A DNA stretch of 64,000 nucleotides from Mesorhizobium sp. M9A.F.Ca.ET.002.03.1.2 (GTDB lineage Bacteria > Pseudomonadota > Alphaproteobacteria > Rhizobiales > Rhizobiaceae), in the NCBI RefSeq assembly GCF_003952365.1, contig NZ_CP034443.1, positions 5,387,001-5,451,000 of the forward strand, in the 5' to 3' direction. The notes under the pieces were generated by a model. The model had not been told where the DNA came from. It searched no databases and saw only the letters and a program-made list of their open reading frames with translations. Each line of letters starts with the position of its first letter. The first letter of the stretch is position 1. Below are positions 35,119 to 46,432 of the stretch, piece by piece. A program made the translations under genes and the position numbers.

Positions 35119-36411
35119 GTGGACCAGATTGTCAATCTGCCAAAGACGGAATCCACGTCCGAAATCGAGACGGCACTCGGGCTTGACCGCCAGGGCCTGA
35201 AGAAAAAACGGCGTCGCTTCTGGCTCTATGGCCTGCTTGCGCTGATCGTCGTCGTCGCGAGCCTTGCCGGCTACCAATGGTATGCTGGGTCTCCCGCCAA
35301 GATAGAATACACCACGGCGCCGGCCGCTGTCGCCGACCTCACCGTCGCGGTGTCGGCCACCGGCACGCTGCAGCCCCTCACCCAGGTCGACATTTCAAGC
35401 GAATTGTCCGGCGTCGTGCGCTCCGTCTCGGTCAACGAAAACCAGCAGGTGAAGAAGGGCGATGTGCTGGCGGCGCTCGACACGGCCAAGCTGGAGGTCC
35501 AGATCGAGCGCGCCGAGGCTTCCGCCAAGGCGGCCGCCGCCAATGTCGAGGACGCCACCGTAACTCTCACCGAAAACGAAAGGGCGCTGGTGCGCGCGGC
35601 GGCGCTCACCAAGCGCGGCATGGCTACGGACCAGTCGCTTGAAGCGGCGACCGCTACCCGCGACCGCTCCAAGGCAGCGCTCGACAGCGCCAGGGCCAGT
35701 CTTGCCATCGCCAACGCCGATCTCAAGGCACAGCAGACAGACTTGGCCAAGAGCACCATCTATGCGCCCATCGACGGCATCGTTCTGACGCGCTCGGTCG
35801 ATCCCGGCCAGACGGTTGCCTCCTCGCTGCAGGCGCCGGTGCTGTTCGTCATCGCCGCCGACCTCAAGAACATGGAATTGAAGGCAGCGGTCGACGAGGC
35901 CGACATCGGCGCCGTCAAGCCCGGCCAGCATGCGCGCTTCACCGTCGACGCCTTTCCGGAACGGCCGTTCGATGCCGAGATCCGCGACATTTCCTATGCC
36001 TCGGTCACCACCGACGGCGTCGTCACCTACGACGCGCGCTTCGAGGTCGACAACGACGAGCTTCTGCTGCGGCCCGGCATGACCGCCACCGTTTCGGTCG
36101 TCACCAGAGAGGCCAAGGGCGTGCTCACGGTGCCGGCCACTGCCTTCCGCTATCGGCCGGCGCAAACAGCCGCCCGCGCGTGGAGCCTGAGCGACCTGTT
36201 CACGGGCCGTATGGGCCGCCCAGGCGGCAACCGCCAGCGCCAGGCGACGGCAACCCCCACCGACGGCTCGCGCACGCTCTACGTGCTGGAGAACGGGCGG
36301 CCGCGGCCGGTCAACGTCAAGACCGGCTCCACCGATGGCGAACTGACCGAGATCATTTCGGGCCTCGACGAAGGCGCGCTGGTCATCACCGCTTCACAAC
36401 AGCGGGGCTGA
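35119..36411 (+). CDS. MacA-like periplasmic adaptor (HlyD/RND family)
   Basis: A 430-aa membrane-fusion protein. Residues 33-51 form a single membrane span (FWLYGLLALIVVVASLAGY); then comes a lipoyl-like half (VSATGTLQPLTQVDISSELSG), a coiled-coil hairpin of about 70 residues rich in Ala/Glu/Lys, the second lipoyl half (TIYAPIDGIVLTRSVDPGQTV) and beta-barrel domains. Four bases ahead of an ABC ATPase gene, so it links a MacB-type transporter to an outer-membrane channel for export of a small molecule or peptide; the substrate is not evident. Confidence 0.92.
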   Translation: MDQIVNLPKTESTSEIETALGLDRQGLKKKRRRFWLYGLLALIVVVASLAGYQWYAGSPAKIEYTTAPAAVADLTVAVSATGTLQPLTQVDISSELSGVVRSVSVNENQQVKKGDVLAALDTAKLEVQIERAEASAKAAAANVEDATVTLTENERALVRAAALTKRGMATDQSLEAATATRDRSKAALDSARASLAIANADLKAQQTDLAKSTIYAPIDGIVLTRSVDPGQTVASSLQAPVLFVIAADLKNMELKAAVDEADIGAVKPGQHARFTVDAFPERPFDAEIRDISYASVTTDGVVTYDARFEVDNDELLLRPGMTATVSVVTREAKGVLTVPATAFRYRPAQTAARAWSLSDLFTGRMGRPGGNRQRQATATPTDGSRTLYVLENGRPRPVNVKTGSTDGELTEIISGLDEGALVITASQQRG

Positions 36412-36415
36412 CGTC

Positions 36416-37120
36416 ATGTCGGGCTCCGTGCTCATCTCCTTCGACAAGGTCTGGAAGAGCTATGGCCAGGGCGAAGCCAAGGTCCATGCGCTGGCCGGCG
36501 TCGATCTTGCCATTCGCCGCGGTGAATTCGTTGCCATCATGGGTCCTTCGGGTTCGGGCAAGTCGACGGCGATGAACATCATCGGCTGCCTCGACACGCC
36601 GACAGCCGGAACCTACAGTTTCATGGGCGTCGACGCAGGCCGTCTCGACCGCAACCGCCGCGCCGTGCTGCGCAATCTCTATGTCGGCTTCGTCTTCCAG
36701 GGTTACAATCTCCTGCCACGCACCACAGCGGTGGAAAATGTCGAACTGCCGCTGATCTATCGCGGCGTCGCCGCCCGCGAGCGCCACGACCTCGCCATGA
36801 AAGCGTTGGCCGAGGTCGGCCTTGTCGGCCGCGAGCACCATACGCCGGCCGAGCTCTCCGGCGGCCAGCAGCAGCGCGTGGCGATCGCGCGCGCCATCGT
36901 CACCAGGCCGACCCTGCTCGTCGCCGACGAGCCGACCGGCAACCTCGATACCGCACGCACGCACGAGATCATGGAACTCCTGACGCGGCTCAACACCGAG
37001 CTTGGCCTCACCATCGCCATGGTCACGCACGAGGCCGATGTTGCCGGTTATGCCGAGCGCACAATCCGCTTCCTCGACGGCCACGTCGCTGCCGACACGA
37101 TAAACCTCGAGATGGCCTAG
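36416..37120 (+). CDS. ABC transporter ATP-binding protein, MacB/LolD type
   Basis: A 234-aa ATPase of the MacB/LolD/FtsE group. Walker [17 protein letters not shown]-type text [24 protein letters not shown] signature [15 protein letters not shown], Walker [13 protein letters not shown], and the switch His in VTHEADV. It follows the adaptor gene by 4 bp and is separated from its permease by a 100-bp dispersed repeat. Confidence 0.95.
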   Translation: MSGSVLISFDKVWKSYGQGEAKVHALAGVDLAIRRGEFVAIMGPSGSGKSTAMNIIGCLDTPTAGTYSFMGVDAGRLDRNRRAVLRNLYVGFVFQGYNLLPRTTAVENVELPLIYRGVAARERHDLAMKALAEVGLVGREHHTPAELSGGQQQRVAIARAIVTRPTLLVADEPTGNLDTARTHEIMELLTRLNTELGLTIAMVTHEADVAGYAERTIRFLDGHVAADTINLEMA

Positions 37121-37222
37121 CCATGATCCCGAAAAGTGGAATCCGGTTTTCGGAAGAGATCATGGCTAAACAAAAAGATAGAGCCCCATCCCGGCTCTGT
37201 CGGGATGGATCAGGCTCTAGAC
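37121..37222. repeat. Dispersed rhizobial repeat between ATPase and permease genes
   Basis: Two hairpins: CATGATCCCGAAAAGTGG...CCGGTTTTCGGAAGAGATCATG (37122-37165), then AGAGCCCCATCCCGGCTCTGTCGGGATGG...CTCTAGACCATGATCT. The first unit is related to the repeat at 43110-43157 (CATGATGCCGAAAAGTG...). Such units are widely scattered in rhizobial genomes. Here it lies inside an operon. Confidence 0.75.
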
Positions 37223-37223
37223 C

Positions 37224-38441
<1,218 letters not shown>

Positions 38442-38553
38442 CGCGGTGCTGCGCCGCCGCCAGAAACCCGAAATTTGAAGCTGCCCTCGCCTGCCCCTGT
38501 CGCGTCACAGCCTGCGGTGATAGAATCACCTTGGGGATAAGGGGAATGGTGGG

Positions 38554-38796
38554 ATGAGCAAGAAAGAGCGAGTGATTTTCGTGACGGTGATCCTTGAGGC
38601 CGCATTGGCAGGGCTGTGGTGGTATTTGGCCAGCTATGGCATGGCCAATCCCGATCTTGTCACCGCCGATTTCCAGCAGGTTGTCGGTCAGACGATGGGA
38701 ACGGCGATGGGGATCCTGCTGGGTGTCGGCGTCATCCTGTTTTTCGTCGCTGCCCGCAATGATCGCAAGGCACTCGAAGACAAGACGCGTCGTTAG
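38554..38796 (+). CDS. Small two-span membrane protein, hypothetical
   Basis: An 80-aa protein with two hydrophobic helices (about residues 8-25 and 47-66) and charged ends (MSKKERV, ARNDRKALEDKTRR). GGGAATGGTGGG precedes the ATG. No family recognised. Confidence 0.6.
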   Translation: MSKKERVIFVTVILEAALAGLWWYLASYGMANPDLVTADFQQVVGQTMGTAMGILLGVGVILFFVAARNDRKALEDKTRR

Positions 38797-38893
38797 AGCG
38801 ACGTGCGTCCACTTGGACGCACAAAGTACGCTCTAACACTTTGAATCTGCGCATCGTGCTTTCCGAAAATCGATTCCGATTTTCGGGCCGATG
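38797..38893. repeat. Palindromic intergenic repeat after the small membrane gene
   Basis: AGAGCGACGTGCGTCCACTTGGACGCACAAAGTACGCTCT (38795-38836 or so) forms a long hairpin, followed by CGAAAATCGATTCCGATTTTCGG (38865-38887). It resembles other dispersed rhizobial hairpin repeats and may end transcription from both sides, since genes converge here. Confidence 0.65.
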
Positions 38894-38895
38894 CG

Positions 38896-39612
38896 TTAGC
38901 CCTTGCCGGCAAAATGCCACTCGACCAGTGGCTTCATGTGCGGCATCAGCCCGTCCGGCAGGTTATCGGCATCGCGGATGATGACAGGCCCTTCGATTTC
39001 CGGCTCTGTCTCGGTCGCGACAAAGGCGCTGATGCGCTGCGCGATCTCGTCAGCGGACGCCGTCTCGCGATAACGGCGAAAGATCACCGTGCCGCTTGCC
39101 GTCGACAGGGCATAGTAGCGCCTGCCACGGGCCGCGCCGGCAAGGTCGAGGCCGGTTTCTTCCCGCACCTCGCGGATCATGTTGAAGTCGACATCGACAA
39201 GGCCGTCGCGGAAATCGGTTGGTTCGAACGAGCCGGCGGCGAAGTAGACGCGACCGGCATTGACCGTGTGCGACGCCATGCGGATCGCCACCAGCGCATT
39301 GTCGCCGGCGACCAGCATGGCGTGGGCATAGGCGTGCTCGGCGCCAGCCACCTGCCGCTTGCCGCGCCAGAGCATGAAGGTCGAGTAGCGCACCGCGTGG
39401 CAGCGGCCTACAAGGCTGTTGTCGCGATAGCGGAGCGCGGAAAGCAGCACCACGGTGCCGTCGAACAGCGCCGGGTTGGCCGCGATCTCACGGTCCCAAT
39501 TCTCGGCGATCGCCTGCGCATTGTCGCGTTCGAATGGATGCGGGCCGGGGTCGAGCCTGACGTCGACGGCGTCGACCGGCAGGATGATGTTGCGCGGCAG
39601 GTCGAAGCTCAC
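38896..39612 (-). CDS. NUDIX hydrolase
   Basis: A 238-aa protein with a late Nudix core. Residues about 140-165 carry REVREETGLDLAG, the REUxEExGU part of the Nudix box; the preceding Gly and Glu of the canonical box are not at the usual spacing, so activity and substrate are uncertain. The N-terminus (SFDLPRNIILPVDAVDVRL) is family-specific. I use a GTG start at 39612, preceded by GAGGCGCAG, eight bases after the stop of the endonuclease/phosphatase gene; the ORF is open further upstream only because it overlaps that gene. Confidence 0.75.
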   Translation of the reverse strand: MSFDLPRNIILPVDAVDVRLDPGPHPFERDNAQAIAENWDREIAANPALFDGTVVLLSALRYRDNSLVGRCHAVRYSTFMLWRGKRQVAGAEHAYAHAMLVAGDNALVAIRMASHTVNAGRVYFAAGSFEPTDFRDGLVDVDFNMIREVREETGLDLAGAARGRRYYALSTASGTVIFRRYRETASADEIAQRISAFVATETEPEIEGPVIIRDADNLPDGLMPHMKPLVEWHFAGKG

Positions 39613-39619
39613 CTGCGCC

Positions 39620-40732
39620 TCATGCCATGTCCAGGGTGATCGCCACCGGGCAATGGTCGGACGCCTTCGGCCTGTCCCAGCCGGCACGCGGAAAGCGGTC
39701 CACTTCCTGGCCCATCGGAAATATCGTGCGCCAGGGCTGGCCGTTGCGGATGATATCGGGAACGGCCGTTGCGTTCTTGGCTGCCAGTGCCTTCGACAAC
39801 AGGATGTAGTCGAGCTGGCAAAGATGCCGCTCTTGCGGTCCGCGCGTATGGTATAAGGTCCAGCGGTCCATCTCCGGACGCCGCTCGACCACGTTTTCGC
39901 AAAAACCGCCGGCGGTGAGCACGTCGAGGCAGGACTGGCTCTCGTCGACCACCTCGAAGCGGTAACCGTCAAAGGCGTCGCCGGCGATCTTCACGCGTTG
40001 CCGATAATCGTTCATGTCGCCGCAGATCGCCCAGCGTTTGTCGGCGGCGTGATCCCCACCGAAACGCTCCTCGATGATCCGCCGCACCGCTTGCGCCTCG
40101 GTCATGCGGACCGGCATCGTCGCCTCGCGTCCGTCGAGGCCGTTGCGGGGCGGGCCCATCGACTTGAAATGCACCAGATAAAGCGTCAGCGGCACGCCGC
40201 CAACGGTCAGGTCGACTTCCAGGCAGTCGCGCCGGAAGATGCGCTCATTGGCTTGCTGCCCAAGTGCCGCCAGTTCCGGCGTGTGCAGGCCGAACTGCTC
40301 GAAGGTGACATGGGCATGGCTGGTCATGCGCACGAAGTCGATCGGCTGGCCATCCGCGGTCTCGTCGCGCATCATCACGGCGACGTCGATGCCGCGCGAA
40401 TCATTGCCGGCGGTGGTGTATTTCTGCCGGTAGCCATGCCCTATCATCTTGAACAGGTAACCGTATTCGAAGGCCTTCAGCGCTTCGATATTGTCGACCT
40501 CCTGCATGCAGATGATGTCGGCGCGGGTGGCCGCGATCGCCAGCGCCGTCAGTTGCCGCGTATCGTCGGATTGCGCGATCGCCCGCGCCTGCTCCAGCAT
40601 CCTGTATTCGGCCTCGCTCCGGATATCGAAGAGCGTCAGCGTGCGATCTTCGTTGAGCTGGTTGCGGTATCCGGAAAAATCGAACCTGTTCATCAGGTTT
40701 TCGACATTGAACGTGGCGAGGCGCAGCGACAT
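39620..40732 (-). CDS. Endonuclease/exonuclease/phosphatase family protein
   Basis: A 370-aa protein of the EEP superfamily (Mg2+-dependent phosphodiesterases or nucleases). Motifs in order: LRLATFNVENLMNRF, MQEVDNIEALKAF (catalytic Glu), VHFKSMG, WAICGDMNDYRQRV and ASDHCPVAITL (catalytic Asp-His). The start at 40732 (MSLRLATFN) is preferred to 40753. No secretion signal is evident, so it is probably cytoplasmic. Co-transcribed with the NUDIX gene. Confidence 0.88.
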   Translation of the reverse strand: MSLRLATFNVENLMNRFDFSGYRNQLNEDRTLTLFDIRSEAEYRMLEQARAIAQSDDTRQLTALAIAATRADIICMQEVDNIEALKAFEYGYLFKMIGHGYRQKYTTAGNDSRGIDVAVMMRDETADGQPIDFVRMTSHAHVTFEQFGLHTPELAALGQQANERIFRRDCLEVDLTVGGVPLTLYLVHFKSMGPPRNGLDGREATMPVRMTEAQAVRRIIEERFGGDHAADKRWAICGDMNDYRQRVKIAGDAFDGYRFEVVDESQSCLDVLTAGGFCENVVERRPEMDRWTLYHTRGPQERHLCQLDYILLSKALAAKNATAVPDIIRNGQPWRTIFPMGQEVDRFPRAGWDRPKASDHCPVAITLDMA

Positions 40733-40899
40733 AGGCGTGACCTTTGCCCGCAAGCGCGTTCGAAAACAAGGCCCTGCCCCTTGCCCGTCATGGTTGACAA
40801 AACCTTCCGTTCATCCTCCGTTCAGGCGGGAAGTTCCATGAATAGCGTTCTTCCTCGGGGTGTTCCGGGCGTGGGGCCTGAAATCTCATGGAGAGTGCA

Positions 40900-41484
40900 A
40901 TGAAACCGCTCTTTTCTTTTTCCGTCAGGTCCGGGCTGATGGCTCTGGGCCTTCTGGCCGGCCTGTCGGCTCCGTCGCTCGCCGGACCGATTGCCAAACC
41001 CGTCCTGCCGGCACCGGTCAACGCCGTGGCGCCCGAGATCGTGCCTGTCCGCGACAGTTGGGCCGGCGGCAACGACAGGCAGATGTACAGCGACTGGCGC
41101 TGGCGCAATCGGCACGGCGACCGGCAGTGGCGGCATGGCAATGATGATTGGAGGTGGCGCCGCGGTCGCCACGAGGCCTGGAGATGGCGTGACGGCGACG
41201 ACAACTGGCGCTGGCGGCGCCACCATCGTCATCATCGCCGCCATTACAGTGATTCCGCGATCTATTTCGGTCTGGGCCTCGGGCTGCCGGCCTACAATTA
41301 TTATGGCGGGCCGGGCTACTATGAGCCGGGCTACTACCCGCCTCGGCGTCACTATCGCACACAACGGCTTTCCAGCGCCCATGTCCGCTGGTGCTACGAT
41401 CGCTACCGGTCATATCGCGCCTGGGACAACACGTTCCAGCCCTATGGCGGGCCGCGCCGGCAGTGCTGGTCGCCCTATAGCTGA
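40900..41484 (+). CDS. BA14K family exported protein
   Basis: A 194-aa protein with a signal peptide ([21 protein letters not shown]...SLAG), then a long Trp/Arg/His/Asp-rich stretch ([16 protein letters not shown]) and a C-terminal BA14K domain ([19 protein letters not shown], ending RRQCWSPYS). BA14K proteins were first known as Brucella immunoreactive antigens with lectin-like properties and occur widely in Rhizobiales. The start is chosen by GGAGAGTGCA before ATG 40900. Confidence 0.88.
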   Translation: MKPLFSFSVRSGLMALGLLAGLSAPSLAGPIAKPVLPAPVNAVAPEIVPVRDSWAGGNDRQMYSDWRWRNRHGDRQWRHGNDDWRWRRGRHEAWRWRDGDDNWRWRRHHRHHRRHYSDSAIYFGLGLGLPAYNYYGGPGYYEPGYYPPRRHYRTQRLSSAHVRWCYDRYRSYRAWDNTFQPYGGPRRQCWSPYS

Positions 41485-41654
41485 TCGACTGATGCATTTC
41501 AGACGGCGCCGCCCCCTCGCGGCGCCGTTTTCCGCTCGGCCGGGCCCCGCGAAATTGTTTTCGCCGCCGCCGATGATAACGCTATGTTTAGCAGGCAGGC
41601 CTAATCATCTTGCCAATACGACCTGATATGCGACGATCGCCCGGGAATTGTGCG

Positions 41655-41939
41655 ATGGCTGAAGAGGAAAACAGGAACAAACGCAGGCAGCGCGTCTTCA
41701 AGGGCGCGACGATCCTGACCGGCATGACCCATTCCGAGGTCACATGCACGGTGCGCAACATGCATGACGGCGGCGCCGAACTGAGGGTCTCGGTCGACGC
41801 ACGCGTGCCCGACGAGTTCCTGCTCTATGTGCCGACCGACGGCATCGCCTACAAGGCAGTGGTCCGCTGGCGCCGCGAAGACCGCGTCGGCGTGATGTTC
41901 ACCGGCACGGAACGGAAGCCCCACTGGCACTACGGCTGA
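41655..41939 (+). CDS. PilZ domain protein
   Basis: A 94-aa protein that is essentially one PilZ domain: the RxxxR-type arginine motif in NKRRQRVFKGATI, the second motif as HDGGAEL, and the barrel strand VVRWRREDRVGVMFTG. PilZ domains bind cyclic di-GMP, though the D/NxSxxG motif is altered here (DGGAE), so binding is uncertain. Start at 41655 (MAEEENRNK); upstream ATGs are weaker. Confidence 0.8.
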   Translation: MAEEENRNKRRQRVFKGATILTGMTHSEVTCTVRNMHDGGAELRVSVDARVPDEFLLYVPTDGIAYKAVVRWRREDRVGVMFTGTERKPHWHYG

Positions 41940-41989
41940 GCGCCGGCCGCTAAGGAATTGTCCTCGCGAGCAACCCTGGCAGTCGCCAA

Positions 41990-42058
41990 TGGGCGGCGTT
42001 GGAACTTGGCCTTCTCCCGTTTTTACGGGAGAAGGTGCCGGCAGGCGCAGGCTGGAAG
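41990..42058. repeat. Palindromic repeat between PilZ gene and ilvC
   Basis: Core hairpin CTTCTCCCGTTTTTACGGGAGAAG (42010-42033), flanked by CGTTGGAACTTGG and GTGCCGGCAGGCGCAGGCTGG. It shares its layout and flanks with part of the repeat at 17028-17070. It lies between two convergent genes. Confidence 0.75.
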
Positions 42059-42061
42059 CTG

Positions 42062-43105
<1,044 letters not shown>

Positions 43106-43109
43106 TCAG

Positions 43110-43157
43110 AGCATGATGCCGAAAAGTGTGAAGCGGTTTCGGACGACATCATGCTCT
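43110..43157. repeat. Dispersed hairpin repeat between ilvC and TetR gene
   Basis: AGAGCATGATGCCGAAAAGTGTGAAGCGGTTTCGG...CATCATGCTCT: an inverted repeat in which AGAGCATGATG (43110-43120) pairs with CATCATGCTCT (43147-43157). Related to the unit at 37122-37165. The last codons of the tetR gene read into its right arm. Confidence 0.8.
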
Positions 43158-43823
43158 ATCTCTTTGCTCTAGGGGGCCTTGCGGCCCGGTTTTTGCTCCG
43201 TAAAGAGCGAGAAACTGCTGCGTCGCGCGGACGGCATCGCCGCCGATCGCCGCATCAGTCAATTCCAGCCGGTCGCCGAGCAGCAGGCGGATCTGCACGT
43301 CGCGGGCGACCAGCCCGAAAAAGGTCCGGAATGCCGTTTCGGCATCCGTGAACTCGAGAAGCCCGGCCTGCTGGCCTGCTTCCAGCACCGGCTTCAGGCG
43401 CCTGGCCAGCGCGAAGCGGCCGTTCTCCAGCACGATGGCGCCGAGATCGTCCTTGCCGGAACCAGCGTGGCCGACCGCCACCCGGTTCAGCGCAATCGAA
43501 GTGTCGCTCGAAATCACCTTGAGCCAGTCGGACGCAAAGCGTTCGAGGCTCGCCGTCAGCGAAACAAGGTCGAGCCCCTTGCGGTCGACCGGCACCACCC
43601 TCACCTTGGAGGCCTGCCATTGCACCGTTGCCGTCAAAAGCCCGTCGCGATCGCCGAACCATTTGTAGAGCGTTTCCTTGGAACAGCTCGCCCGGCGCGC
43701 TACGGCGGCCATAGTCAGGTGATCGCCCTCTTCGACCAGCAGGCGAAGTGCGGCGTCGAGCACGGTTTTCTGCCGCTCCGTCAGCGCTTCGCCAGTGTCG
43801 ATGTCGGCGCTTGCCTGCAACAA
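43149..43823 (-). CDS. TetR/AcrR family transcriptional regulator
   Basis: A 224-aa regulator with an N-terminal HTH (TMAAVARRASCSKETLYKWFGDRDGLL, residues 37-65) and a C-terminal ligand-binding region. A TTG start (MLQASADIDTGE) is preceded by GGAAAAAGAG. Its final residues (PLEQRDRA) are encoded by the dispersed repeat at 43110-43157, so the natural C-terminus has been replaced or extended. It is divergent from the DUF1772 gene, its likely target. Confidence 0.85.
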   Translation of the reverse strand: MLQASADIDTGEALTERQKTVLDAALRLLVEEGDHLTMAAVARRASCSKETLYKWFGDRDGLLTATVQWQASKVRVVPVDRKGLDLVSLTASLERFASDWLKVISSDTSIALNRVAVGHAGSGKDDLGAIVLENGRFALARRLKPVLEAGQQAGLLEFTDAETAFRTFFGLVARDVQIRLLLGDRLELTDAAIGGDAVRATQQFLALYGAKTGPQGPLEQRDRA

Positions 43824-44000
43824 ACTCTTTTTCCTGCTCGATGACGGCGACGCTCGCCCAATGCGTACCGTACGTTACGGTTCGGCACGTCTATGGCGTA
43901 TTGTCCGAGACGGTGCAAGCCCTATCTCCGTTTTTTTGGCGCCTTCCGGAACGACCTCTTACGGGAACGGTCTTACCGGAACACATGTCACGGAAGGAAG

Positions 44001-44429
44001 ATGCTCATAGGGCTGCTTGCCTTGACCGTTGCCGCCGCTTTCGCCGGCGCCGCCATCTATGTCAGCGTCGCCGAGCAGCCGGCGCGGCTTCGTCTTGAAG
44101 ACCGGGCGTTGCTGCAGGAATGGCAGCCGTCCTACAAGCGCGGCGCTGCCATGCAGGCGTCGATCGCGGTCCTGGCCTGTGTTCTCGGTGCCGTTGCCTG
44201 GTGGCAGACCGGCAGTCTCGCCTATCTGGTCGGGGCGGTGCTGATCATCCTGCCTTGGCCATGGACGCTGATCGCAATGATGCCGACAAACCGATTGCTG
44301 GAGACAATGGATGCGGCCGCCACCAATCCGCAAGCCAGGGCGTTGATCGTCAAATGGGGCAATCTGCATCTGGTTCGCGTCATGCTTGGCGTGCTGGCGG
44401 CACTGGCATTCCTCTGGGGCAGTGCCTGA
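44001..44429 (+). CDS. DUF1772 family integral membrane protein
   Basis: A 142-aa protein with four hydrophobic segments, beginning MLIGLLALTVAAAFAGAAIY, with the DUF1772-type EQPARLRLEDRALLQEWQPSY and IVKWGNLHLVRVMLG. The ATG at 44001 follows GGAAGGAAG. Function is unknown; proteins of this family often lie next to a TetR or MarR regulator, as here. Confidence 0.8.
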   Translation: MLIGLLALTVAAAFAGAAIYVSVAEQPARLRLEDRALLQEWQPSYKRGAAMQASIAVLACVLGAVAWWQTGSLAYLVGAVLIILPWPWTLIAMMPTNRLLETMDAAATNPQARALIVKWGNLHLVRVMLGVLAALAFLWGSA

Positions 44430-44470
44430 CGCCGCTGCAATACACCTCTATCTTCGGTGCCAAGGCTGCA

Positions 44471-44929
44471 TCACTCCAGGGTGGCCGGATGGCGCAGCCG
44501 TCCAAGCAGGGCCGACAATGCGTTCAGGTCGTCATTGGAAAGCTTGGCGCCGACCAGTTCCGCGATCGATCGTCCGTAGACGGCCCACATGCGGCGCCGC
44601 GTCTCGCGCCCCTTCCCTGTAATGCGGATTCTCTGTCCTCGCCCGTCATCGGCAACCCTGAGCTTCTCGACCAGCTCGTCTGCTTCGAGCCGCGCCAGCA
44701 AGCGGGAGATGTTGTATTGCGCAAACAGTGTGCGCTCGATCAGTTGGAATGGCCGCAACCCGGCCTCGCCTGCTTCGGCAAGCTCATGCAGCACGTCGTA
44801 CCAGGCAAGCGGCGGCAGGCCGCCGTCCTTCAGCGCGTCTTCGGCTCTTTCCATCAACTGGCGTGAAACGCGCATCAGGCGCGCCCAGGCCTTGATGGCC
44901 GCGGGCGAAGGATTGGTTTTCTCCGTCAT
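44471..44929 (-). CDS. MarR family transcriptional regulator
   Basis: A 152-aa winged-helix regulator. After MTEKTNPSPAAIKAWARLM it has LAWYDVLHELAEAG and the recognition region LFAQYNISRLLARLEADELVEKLRVADDGRGQRIRITGKG. I use the ATG at 44929, because the longer frame to 45037 would run through the palindromic operators. It is divergent from the GST gene, which it probably represses. Confidence 0.88.
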   Translation of the reverse strand: MTEKTNPSPAAIKAWARLMRVSRQLMERAEDALKDGGLPPLAWYDVLHELAEAGEAGLRPFQLIERTLFAQYNISRLLARLEADELVEKLRVADDGRGQRIRITGKGRETRRRMWAVYGRSIAELVGAKLSNDDLNALSALLGRLRHPATLE

Positions 44930-44948
44930 GGCCGCAGCATAAACGATA

Positions 44949-45009
44949 GATGCAATTGCATCAAGATTGACAATGGATGCAGATGCATCTATATAGATGC
45001 AATTGCATT
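44949..45009. promoter_or_regulatory. Palindromic operators between marR and GST genes
   Basis: GATGCAATTGCATC (44949-44962) and GATGCAATTGCAT (44996-45008) are near-identical perfect-core palindromes 47 bp apart. A related GGATGCAGATGCATC lies between (44975-44989). Spaced palindromes in a divergent promoter next to a MarR gene are typical operator sites and suggest dimers on successive helical turns. Confidence 0.7.
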
Positions 45010-45115
45010 GACATTGGATGACGCTGCCATGAGACATAAAATCTGCAAGACCGCTTCATGTTCCTCTCCACTCGCGTCGAGGACGGCGCATGGGACCATG
45101 CCTGCGGAGAATGAA

Positions 45116-45841
45116 ATGACCGACAAGCTCGTCCTCGTCAGCCACCATCTCTGTCCCTACGTGCAGCGCGCTGCCATTTCGCTCCGCGAGAAGGACGTAC
45201 CATTCGAGCGGATCGCCATCGATCTCGCCAACAAGCCGGGCTGGTTCAAGGCGATATCGCCGCTCGGCAAGGTGCCGCTGCTGCGCGTGCAGCAAAATGG
45301 CAAGGAATCGGTGATCTTCGAATCGGCGGTCATCCTCGAATTCCTCGAGGAAACGCAGGCCAACCCGCTCCACCCTGCCGACCCGCTGGCCCGAGCCCGG
45401 CATCGCGCATGGATCGAGTTCGGCTCGGCCATCCTCAACGCCATCGGTCGGCTCTATTCCGCACCGACCGAGGCCGCCTTCCTTGCCGAGAGCGAAGGTC
45501 TGTCGGCAATGTTCGATCGTCTCGAAGCGGAACTGGCGGCTGACCGAGCTGGGCCATGGTTCGCCGGCGAGCGCTTTTCATTGGTCGATGCGGTCTATGG
45601 GCCAGTCTTCCGCTATTTCGACGCTTTCGACCGGATCGGCGACTTCGGCATCCTGAGCGGAAAACCGCTTGTCGAGGCTTGGCGGGAGGGATTGCACGAA
45701 CGCAGGTCGGTGAAGGACGCTGTCACCCCGGACTATCCGCAGCGCCTTCATGCATTCCTGCAAGCGAAGGGTTCGCATCTTTCGAAAATCATCCGCCGCA
45801 ACGATGCGGCCACTGCGCTTCCTTGGTCCCGATCCGCCTAA
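45116..45841 (+). CDS. Glutathione S-transferase family protein
   Basis: A 241-aa GST. N-terminal thioredoxin-like domain: LVLVSHHLCPYVQRAAISLREK (a CPYV active-site type as in omega-like classes), then GKVPLLRV and ESAVILEFLEE (glutathione-binding Glu-Ser). C-terminal helical domain from about residue 85. The start at 45116 follows GGAGA with a five-base spacer. Likely regulated by the divergent MarR protein, which suggests a role in electrophile or oxidant stress. Confidence 0.88.
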   Translation: MTDKLVLVSHHLCPYVQRAAISLREKDVPFERIAIDLANKPGWFKAISPLGKVPLLRVQQNGKESVIFESAVILEFLEETQANPLHPADPLARARHRAWIEFGSAILNAIGRLYSAPTEAAFLAESEGLSAMFDRLEAELAADRAGPWFAGERFSLVDAVYGPVFRYFDAFDRIGDFGILSGKPLVEAWREGLHERRSVKDAVTPDYPQRLHAFLQAKGSHLSKIIRRNDAATALPWSRSA

Positions 45842-45885
45842 CGGATCGACCACGGTTCCGGCCGCCATCGACGCAAGGATATTTT

Positions 45886-46296
45886 TCACGCTTGGGTGCT
45901 GTCAAAAGCGGCACGCGCGTCACGCACGGCGCCGTGGTTGAGTTCGGCCCACTGGATCAGCTGGTGCAAAGGCCCGAACATCGAACGCCCGAGATCGGTC
46001 AGGCTGTATTCGACGCTCGGCGGCTTGGTCGGGAACACCTCGCGATGGACGTAGCCGTCGCGCTGCAAATCGTGCAGCGTCTGGGTGAGCATGCGCTGTG
46101 AGATGTCGGGGACCAGCCGCCGCAATTCGCCGAAGCGGTACGGCTTTTCGGCCAGCGCCATCATCAGCAGCGAACTCCATTTGTTGCTGATGCCCTGGAT
46201 CACATCGCGAACCGGACAGTCCGCAAGCTTTCCCCCGCCGCTGCCCGCTTTGTAGATCTCGAGCTTCGATCTCAGATTGACGATCTTGCTATCCAT
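45886..46296 (-). CDS. HxlR family transcriptional regulator
   Basis: A 136-aa winged-helix protein: [51 protein letters not shown] and [12 protein letters not shown], the full HxlR/MarR-like signature. The cysteine in ADCPVRD is at the position used for electrophile or disulfide sensing in several HxlR proteins. Start at 46296 ([10 protein letters not shown]). Divergent from the NmrA-like gene. Confidence 0.9.
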   Translation of the reverse strand: MDSKIVNLRSKLEIYKAGSGGGKLADCPVRDVIQGISNKWSSLLMMALAEKPYRFGELRRLVPDISQRMLTQTLHDLQRDGYVHREVFPTKPPSVEYSLTDLGRSMFGPLHQLIQWAELNHGAVRDARAAFDSTQA

Positions 46297-46432
46297 CGCT
46301 GGTTCCCTGCGCCTGCCTACCTCCCGCAAAACTGCCTTCTTTACGAGGGTCGGTCAATTCCTATTTTAGTGCTGGTCTCTTTTTGAGACTTATATAAGCA
46401 CCCGCCGCTCCGGCGCAACGACAGGACTTCTC

